In this document: positions 59,756 to 64,000 of the stretch, piece by piece
How the letters are laid out: every line of letters begins with the position of its first letter
Position numbering within the stretch: the stretch's first letter is position 1
Origin: Streptomyces sp. ACA25
GTDB taxonomy: Bacteria > Actinomycetota > Actinomycetes > Streptomycetales > Streptomycetaceae
Reading direction: 5' to 3'
Length of the DNA: 64,000 nt
Assembly (NCBI RefSeq): GCF_028200735.1
Contig: NZ_JAQKPV010000009.1
Coordinates: 62,001 to 126,000 of the forward strand
The notes under the pieces: generated by a model
The model's database searches: none
What the model was told of the DNA's origin: nothing
What the model saw: only the letters and a program-made list of their open reading frames with translations
Program-made: the position numbers and the translations under genes

Positions 59756-61774
59756 ATGACACAGAACACCACGTCGCAGCCCGGCGGCCCCGCCGCCGGG
59801 CCGGCCGGGGACGAGCCGCCCCTGTGGCACCGGCTCGCCGCCGACCGCTGGGGGCAGGGTCGGGCGGGCACCGTCGCGGGATGGACGGTACTCCTCATCG
59901 CCCTGGCCCTGGGCGGTTTCCAGATCTACACCGCGGTGAGCCTGGAGCTCGACTCCTACCGGCAGCGAGTGCTGCACCTGATGTTCGTCCTCGTACTGGT
60001 CTTCGCCCTGCGTCCGGCCGGGAAAGGCAGGTGGGCGAAGACCCGGGTCATGGCCCTGGCCGATCTCTCCCTGGTGCTCGTGGCACTCGCCGTGAGCCTG
60101 TACCCGGTGGTCTTCTACGACGGGATCGTCACCCGTACCGGGGCCCCCTCCGACATCGACCTGGCGATGGGCACGGTGGCGATCCTGCTGCTGATCGAGG
60201 CGTGCCGGCGGGTGATCGGACTCTTCATGGCCGTGCTGGTCAGCTGCTTCCTGTGCTACGCCTGGCTCGGGCCGCTGCTGCCCGGCCTGCTGTCCCACCG
60301 GGGCTACACCGTTCAGCGGATCGTCTACCACAATTACCTTTTCCAGGAAGGCATCTACGGTCTGGCGCTCGGCGTCGCCGCCACCTTCGTCTTCATGTTC
60401 ATTTTCTTCGGCGCGGTCCTGGAGAAGACCGGTGGCGGGGCATTCTTCATCAACATCGCCTACGCGCTCACCGGCAAGTACCGCGGCGGGCCCGCGAAGG
60501 GGGCGGTGGTCGCCAGCTCACTGATGGGTTCGGTGTCCGGCAGCGCGATCGCCAACACCGTCACCACCGGGTCCTTCACCATTCCGATGATGAAGAAAGT
60601 GGGATACCGGCCGCATGAGGCCGGAGGCGTGGAAGCAGCGGCCTCCACGGGTGGACAACTGCTGCCGCCGATCATGGGAGCCGGAGCCTTCGTGATGGCC
60701 GAGCTGATCGGCGTCCCCTACTGGGAGATCGTCAAGGTGGCGATCATCCCGGCGCTGATGTACTTCGCGGTGATCTTCCTGTTCGTCGACATTCTGGCCC
60801 GGCGCCACGGCATCATGGGCATCCCTGCGGCGGACCTGCCGCGGCTGCGCGACGTGCTGGCGGGCGGCTTCCACTTCCTGCTGCCTTTCATCCTGCTGAT
60901 CGTGATGCTCACGCAGTACTACGAGCCGCTGATCGCCGGCCTGTATGCCACGGTGCTGCTGGCCGTGGTCGCCATGTTCCGGGCCAGCAGCAGGCTGAGC
61001 CTGCGCGACGTCGCGGAGGCCTTCATGCTGGCAGCCCGCAACACCCTGTCCGTCACGGTCGCCTGCGCGGCGGCGGGCATCGTGGTCGGCATGGTCGGGC
61101 TGACCGGTCTCGGCCTGAAGTTCTCCAGCATGATGGTCGGCTGGGGCGGCGGCCACCTGCTGCCGACCCTGCTGATGATCGCCATCGCCTCCCTGGTGCT
61201 CGGCCTCGGGCTGCCAGTGACGGCCTCGTACATCGTGCTGATCGTGCTGGCCGGCCCGGCACTGCTCGACCTCGGCGTACCGCTGATCGTCGCCCACATG
61301 ATCGTCTACTGGTACAGCCAGGACTCCAACGTCACGCCTCCGGTGGCGCTCTCCGGGTTCGCGGCGGCCGGTGTCGCGGGTGCCGACCCGATGCGGACCA
61401 GCATCGCGGCCTGGAAGTTCTCCAAGGGCCTCTACCTGATCCCGCTGCTGATGGCCTACTCACCGCTGCTGCTGAACGGCTCGACGGGGGCGATCGCACT
61501 CGCCGTGGTCTCCGGCATGATCGGCCTGCTCGCCTTCGCGGTGACCATCGAGGGGTACTGGCTGCGCCGGACGACCCTGGTGGAGCGGTTCGCCACCGGA
61601 ACCGCGACAGTCCTGCTGCTGACTCCGTCCATCCTGGCCGACGTCATCGGCGCCACCCTGGTGCTGGCCTTCGTCGTCGCGCAACTGTGGAAGCGCACTG
61701 CCCCGCCGGCCGCCGCACCCGACCTGCTCCGGCGGCTCCGGCCAGTGCGGCCAGTGCGGACGGTGAAGCGGTGA
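59756..61774 (+). CDS. TRAP transporter permease, fused small and large subunits (TAXI type)
   Basis: 672-residue membrane protein with some 16 helices: an N-terminal DctQ-like part and a DctM-like part. Signatures GSVSGSAIANTVTTGSFTIP, EAAASTGGQLLPPIMG and TPPVALSGFAAAGVAGADP are typical of the TAXI branch (secondary transport coupled to an ion gradient). ATG 59756 is chosen (GGAGGG nine bases before); a GTG at 59678 overlapping the DUF1850 stop is an alternative. Only permease in the locus, so it presumably serves receptor 2 and perhaps receptor 1. Confidence 0.93.
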   Translation: MTQNTTSQPGGPAAGPAGDEPPLWHRLAADRWGQGRAGTVAGWTVLLIALALGGFQIYTAVSLELDSYRQRVLHLMFVLVLVFALRPAGKGRWAKTRVMALADLSLVLVALAVSLYPVVFYDGIVTRTGAPSDIDLAMGTVAILLLIEACRRVIGLFMAVLVSCFLCYAWLGPLLPGLLSHRGYTVQRIVYHNYLFQEGIYGLALGVAATFVFMFIFFGAVLEKTGGGAFFINIAYALTGKYRGGPAKGAVVASSLMGSVSGSAIANTVTTGSFTIPMMKKVGYRPHEAGGVEAAASTGGQLLPPIMGAGAFVMAELIGVPYWEIVKVAIIPALMYFAVIFLFVDILARRHGIMGIPAADLPRLRDVLAGGFHFLLPFILLIVMLTQYYEPLIAGLYATVLLAVVAMFRASSRLSLRDVAEAFMLAARNTLSVTVACAAAGIVVGMVGLTGLGLKFSSMMVGWGGGHLLPTLLMIAIASLVLGLGLPVTASYIVLIVLAGPALLDLGVPLIVAHMIVYWYSQDSNVTPPVALSGFAAAGVAGADPMRTSIAAWKFSKGLYLIPLLMAYSPLLLNGSTGAIALAVVSGMIGLLAFAVTIEGYWLRRTTLVERFATGTATVLLLTPSILADVIGATLVLAFVVAQLWKRTAPPAAAPDLLRRLRPVRPVRTVKR

Positions 61775-61807
61775 GGCGGTGAGGCGGACGCGCACACGCT
61801 TGCCGAC

Positions 61808-62011
61808 ATGGTCCGCACCGACGCCCACCAGCTGCGTCCCTCGCCGGTGACACGCGGCCGGCACCCGGCCGCTGAGATCCTCACCTCTCAGCCCGGACCG
61901 GGCCCACTTCTCGGCGCCCGGGTGCTCGCGGAGTTCGCCGACGACCCCCACCGCTATGCCTCGGCCAAGGCCCGCAAGAACCGTGCGGGCGCCAGCGCGC
62001 TCTCCGCTTGA
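61808..62011 (+). pseudogene. IS110-family transposase remnant
   Basis: A 67-codon open frame containing LLGARVLAEFADDPHRYASA and the following KARKNRAGAS, which match the C-terminal core of IS110 transposases (GARVLAEFGDDPHRYADAKARKNYAGTS). Everything upstream of this core and the end after it are gone, so it cannot be active. It lies 33 bases after the permease gene. Tandem cggtgagg copies at 61764-61788 precede it. Confidence 0.85.
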
Positions 62012-62032
62012 CACCTCCGCATGGGATGTCTG

Positions 62033-62593
62033 TCAGCCCAGCCGCAGGTTCCAGGCCCCGCCGCCGCCGCTGAGGCTCACCACCGACAGCGGGTGCACCT
62101 CGGTGCGCCAGTACGCGTACGGCGGTGCTTTCAGGGCATAAAGCATCGCCGCTCTGATCACGGTGGGCTCGGTGACCGCCACGATCCGGCCGTCCCGGCC
62201 GACCGGGCGGGTGTCCAGCCAGCCGCCGACCCGGGCGACGAAGGACAGCAGGGGCTCTCCTCCGTGCGGGGCCGCACGTGGGTCCGCCAGCCAGGCGTCG
62301 ACAGCGGCCGGCTCCCGGGCAGCCACTTCCTGAAGGGTGCAGCCGCGCCAGCGGCCCATGTCACAGTCACGCAGGGCGGGCTGCGCCAGCGGCGCCAGCC
62401 CCAGCACGTCACCGGTCTGCCGACAACTCGGAGTCGGCGAGCAGTACCGCAGCTCAGCCGCGGCCAGCGGGGCCAGCGCCGGCACCGCCCGTTCGACCGC
62501 TTGCCAGCCCGCGAAATCCAATGGGCGGTCGTCGTCGAAACGGGCGTCGAGGAGCGAGGAGCTGCGGGCAGCGGCGATGAGCGTGACCAGCAT
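62033..62593 (-). CDS. Histidine phosphatase-superfamily protein lacking the RHG motif
   Basis: 186 residues. The fold pattern of phosphoglycerate-mutase-like enzymes is clear (AELRYCSPTPSCRQTGDVLG, CDMGRWRGCTLQEVA, GGEPLLSFVARVGGWLD, VAVTEPTVIRAAMLYAL), but the N-terminus reads LVTLIAAARSSSLLDARFDD instead of the catalytic RHG, and the second histidine region is replaced by TEP. I recall similar Streptomyces proteins without the motif. Likely not a phosphatase; binding role possible. ATG/GTG start at 62593. Confidence 0.75.
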   Translation of the reverse strand: MLVTLIAAARSSSLLDARFDDDRPLDFAGWQAVERAVPALAPLAAAELRYCSPTPSCRQTGDVLGLAPLAQPALRDCDMGRWRGCTLQEVAAREPAAVDAWLADPRAAPHGGEPLLSFVARVGGWLDTRPVGRDGRIVAVTEPTVIRAAMLYALKAPPYAYWRTEVHPLSVVSLSGGGGAWNLRLG

Positions 62594-63045
62594 GCGGAGA
62601 TGGTACGAGCAATTCGAAAGCCTGCACCCTACTCGTACGTAAATCCTGGAAGCGCAGGAGACTGCCCCACTGACCGCACGTCCGGCCTCCGCTCACCGGC
62701 ACTCTCCCCCAGCCGGAACGCCGGACTCCCCGTAGGGCCGACGTCTCGCGCACCGCTCCGGCCGGCCCGCTATCGAGGCCTCAGCCTTGCACTCGCGAAG
62801 CGTGCTCTCGCATAACGGAGTTGAGCGGTCCGGTGATCACGGCTCGCTTCCCCGGCCGCGGGCCATCGCCGTGCGAGTGCCGGCGGACAGCCCTCGCGGC
62901 CGGGAGCCCGGCAGCCGTCGGGGGAGTCAGTCAAGCAGAGACCACTCCCTCGCCAGAAACCACTCCCTCACCCGCGCCTAGCCGGACAGTAAGCCATAAA
63001 ATGGAGGAAAGTATGCTGTATCCCGGCGAACAGGAGGATGTCCAG
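62594..63045. other. Gene-poor stretch of about 450 bases
   Basis: No supportable gene. It contains two copies of accactccctc 18 bases apart (62941-62951 and 62959-62969) and an AT-rich stretch with cataaaatgg (62994-63003) that may include the promoter of the DUF1918 gene. Small frames here lack ribosome sites and family likeness. Confidence 0.5.
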
Positions 63046-63240
63046 ATGCGCGCGAAGTCAGGAGACAGAGTGGTGACGCACGGCAGGACCGTGGGCCGGC
63101 ACGACCGGACCGCGGAGGTCGTGGAAGTGCTGGGCGAGGACGGAGCACCGCCCTACCGGGTCCGGACCGAGGACGGACATGAGACAGTGCTGTCGCCGGG
63201 CCCCGACACAGTGGTGGAACACCGCGACGAACCCCGGTGA
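63046..63240 (+). CDS. DUF1918 protein
   Basis: 64 residues (MRAKSGDRVVTHGRTVGRHD, YRVRTEDGHETVLSPGPD): a small beta-rich domain common in actinobacteria, sometimes called a Rv0500B/SH3-like domain. The ATG at 63046 has AGGAGG eight bases upstream; earlier in-frame ATGs at 63001 and 63013 would add 15 residues but have weaker sites. Function unknown. A hairpin follows. Confidence 0.85.
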   Translation: MRAKSGDRVVTHGRTVGRHDRTAEVVEVLGEDGAPPYRVRTEDGHETVLSPGPDTVVEHRDEPR

Positions 63241-63246
63241 TCACTC

Positions 63247-63275
63247 GCGGCTGAGGGCAGTGGGCTCTCAGCCGC
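63247..63275. terminator. Hairpin between convergent DUF1918 and hydrolase genes
   Basis: Nine-base arms gcggctgag (63247-63255) and 63267-63275, loop of 11. The right arm overlaps the stop end of the hydrolase gene. Short but well placed for both directions. Confidence 0.55.
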
Positions 63276-64000
63276 CGACCGGCCGCACCGGGTCCCGGTA
63301 GTGGTCGTCGAAGACCCGGGTCATCGCGCCGAGGGGATCGTCCGCGACACCCGAGGCGGAGAAGAAGATGTGGCCTGCCACCTGCGCGTGCTCACCGCAC
63401 AGCGTCAGGTGGCGGGACAGCTCGGCCGGGTCCTGCCACTGCTCCGGCTGCTCCGGATCACCCACCTTGTACATCGCCTCCCCGATGAACAGCCGGACTC
63501 CGGTACCGTCCACCGCCTCGGCCCACCACCGGACAAGCTCGGCGTAGTCAGCCGCCCGGTACCCGATGTGCCAGTAGACCTGCGGTGCGATGTAGTCGAG
63601 CAAACCCTTCTCGACCCAGCTCCTGGTGTCGGCGTACAGCGCGTCGTAGGTCTCCAGGCCCTGGGTGTCCGAACCCCGCGGATCGGTGGAGCGGTTCCGC
63701 CAGATGGCGAACGGACTGATTCCGAATGCGGCATCCGGTTTTGCCCGTTTCACCTGCTGCCGCATCTCACTGACGAGCAAGTCGATGTTGTTCCGCCGCC
63801 AGGCCGCCCGGTCGGTGAAGCCGTCTCCGTGGCGCGCGAACGCGTCGTTGTCGTCGAACTCCTCGCTGCCGACCGGATAGGGGTAGAAGTAGTCGTCCCA
63901 GTGCACGCCGTCGATGTCGTAGTTCTCCACGGCGTGGAGCATCGCTTCCTGAGTGAAGGCACGCACTTCCGGCAGACCCGGGTTGTAGTAGAGCCTGCCG
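63268..64000 (-). CDS. GHL10/DUF187-type glycoside hydrolase, 5' end beyond window
   Basis: C-terminal about 244 residues of a glycosyl hydrolase-like family 10 protein (YngK type). Conserved TIM-barrel pieces are seen: RLYYNPGLPEVRAFTQEAML, DIDGVHWDDYFYPYP with the paired acidic residues, FGISPFAIWRN and DYIAPQVYWHIGY. Members are exported, and an N-terminal signal would lie beyond 64000. Substrate likely a polysaccharide or peptidoglycan-derived glycan; not determined. The stop at 63268 shares a hairpin with the DUF1918 gene. Confidence 0.9.
   Translation of the reverse strand, partial: GRLYYNPGLPEVRAFTQEAMLHAVENYDIDGVHWDDYFYPYPVGSEEFDDNDAFARHGDGFTDRAAWRRNNIDLLVSEMRQQVKRAKPDAAFGISPFAIWRNRSTDPRGSDTQGLETYDALYADTRSWVEKGLLDYIAPQVYWHIGYRAADYAELVRWWAEAVDGTGVRLFIGEAMYKVGDPEQPEQWQDPAELSRHLTLCGEHAQVAGHIFFSASGVADDPLGAMTRVFDDHYRDPVRPVGG

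Noticed and set aside
62787..62981. Small plus-strand frame (64 codons) in the gene-poor stretch
   Set aside because: No ribosome site, no family likeness, Arg/Ser-rich composition.

Overview
The window is a GC-rich actinomycete chromosome segment, almost certainly from Streptomyces or a close relative. The evidence is an SsgB sporulation protein nearly identical in my memory to S. coelicolor SsgB, phosphatidylinositol-mannoside genes, a fused BluB-CobT, leaderless promoters of the TAGAAT type, many GTG/TTG starts and a gene order (rpsD ... hisS ... relA-apt-secFD-yajC-ruvBAC-yebC-pdxTS-pimA-pgsA-thrS-ssgB) that I recall from the Streptomyces core chromosome. The species cannot be named from the sequence.

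Bases 1-27.4 kb are dense housekeeping genes, mostly on the minus strand: rpsD (cut by the window edge), rarA, a VKOR-type thiol oxidoreductase, hisS with a coupled metallo-hydrolase, a divergent membrane-anchored cyclophilin and a DUF349 protein, relA, apt, secFD-yajC, ruvCAB, yebC, pdxST, a LemA-like protein, the PIM/PI-phosphate synthesis set pgsA-patA-pimA, a large unknown membrane protein, a HIT protein and thrS. Bases 27.5-34.2 kb hold two identical tRNA-Val(CAC) genes, ssgB with a CGNR zinc-finger gene, small membrane genes, a DsbA-like protein, a tandem-GNAT protein, the coupled pabB-pabC pair, and a tRNA operon (Gly, Cys, three Val(GAC)). Bases 34.3-47 kb hold a Ser/Thr kinase, an rRNA methylase, three cobalamin/siroheme genes (cobA/cysG-type, bluB-cobT with a long disordered tail, cobL), acetyltransferases, small membrane proteins, plsC and a Gfo/Idh oxidoreductase.

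Bases 47-54.8 kb are the arginine pathway: argG-argH and argC-argB-argD-argR, both on the minus strand, each behind a readable sigma-70-like promoter; argG has an ARG-box-like palindrome inside its promoter. argJ, normally between argC and argB in Streptomyces, is absent and only a 130-bp gap remains.

Bases 54.9-61.8 kb look like one accessory transport module: an OmpR-type response regulator and histidine kinase, two divergent TAXI-type TRAP receptor lipoproteins, a DUF1850 protein and a fused TRAP permease. An 11-bp-spaced direct repeat between the divergent receptor genes is a candidate operator for the response regulator. The module is followed by an IS110-family transposase remnant. The right end carries a degenerate histidine phosphatase, a DUF1918 protein and a GHL10-like glycoside hydrolase cut by the window edge. 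No CRISPR array, rRNA operon or intact insertion sequence was seen.
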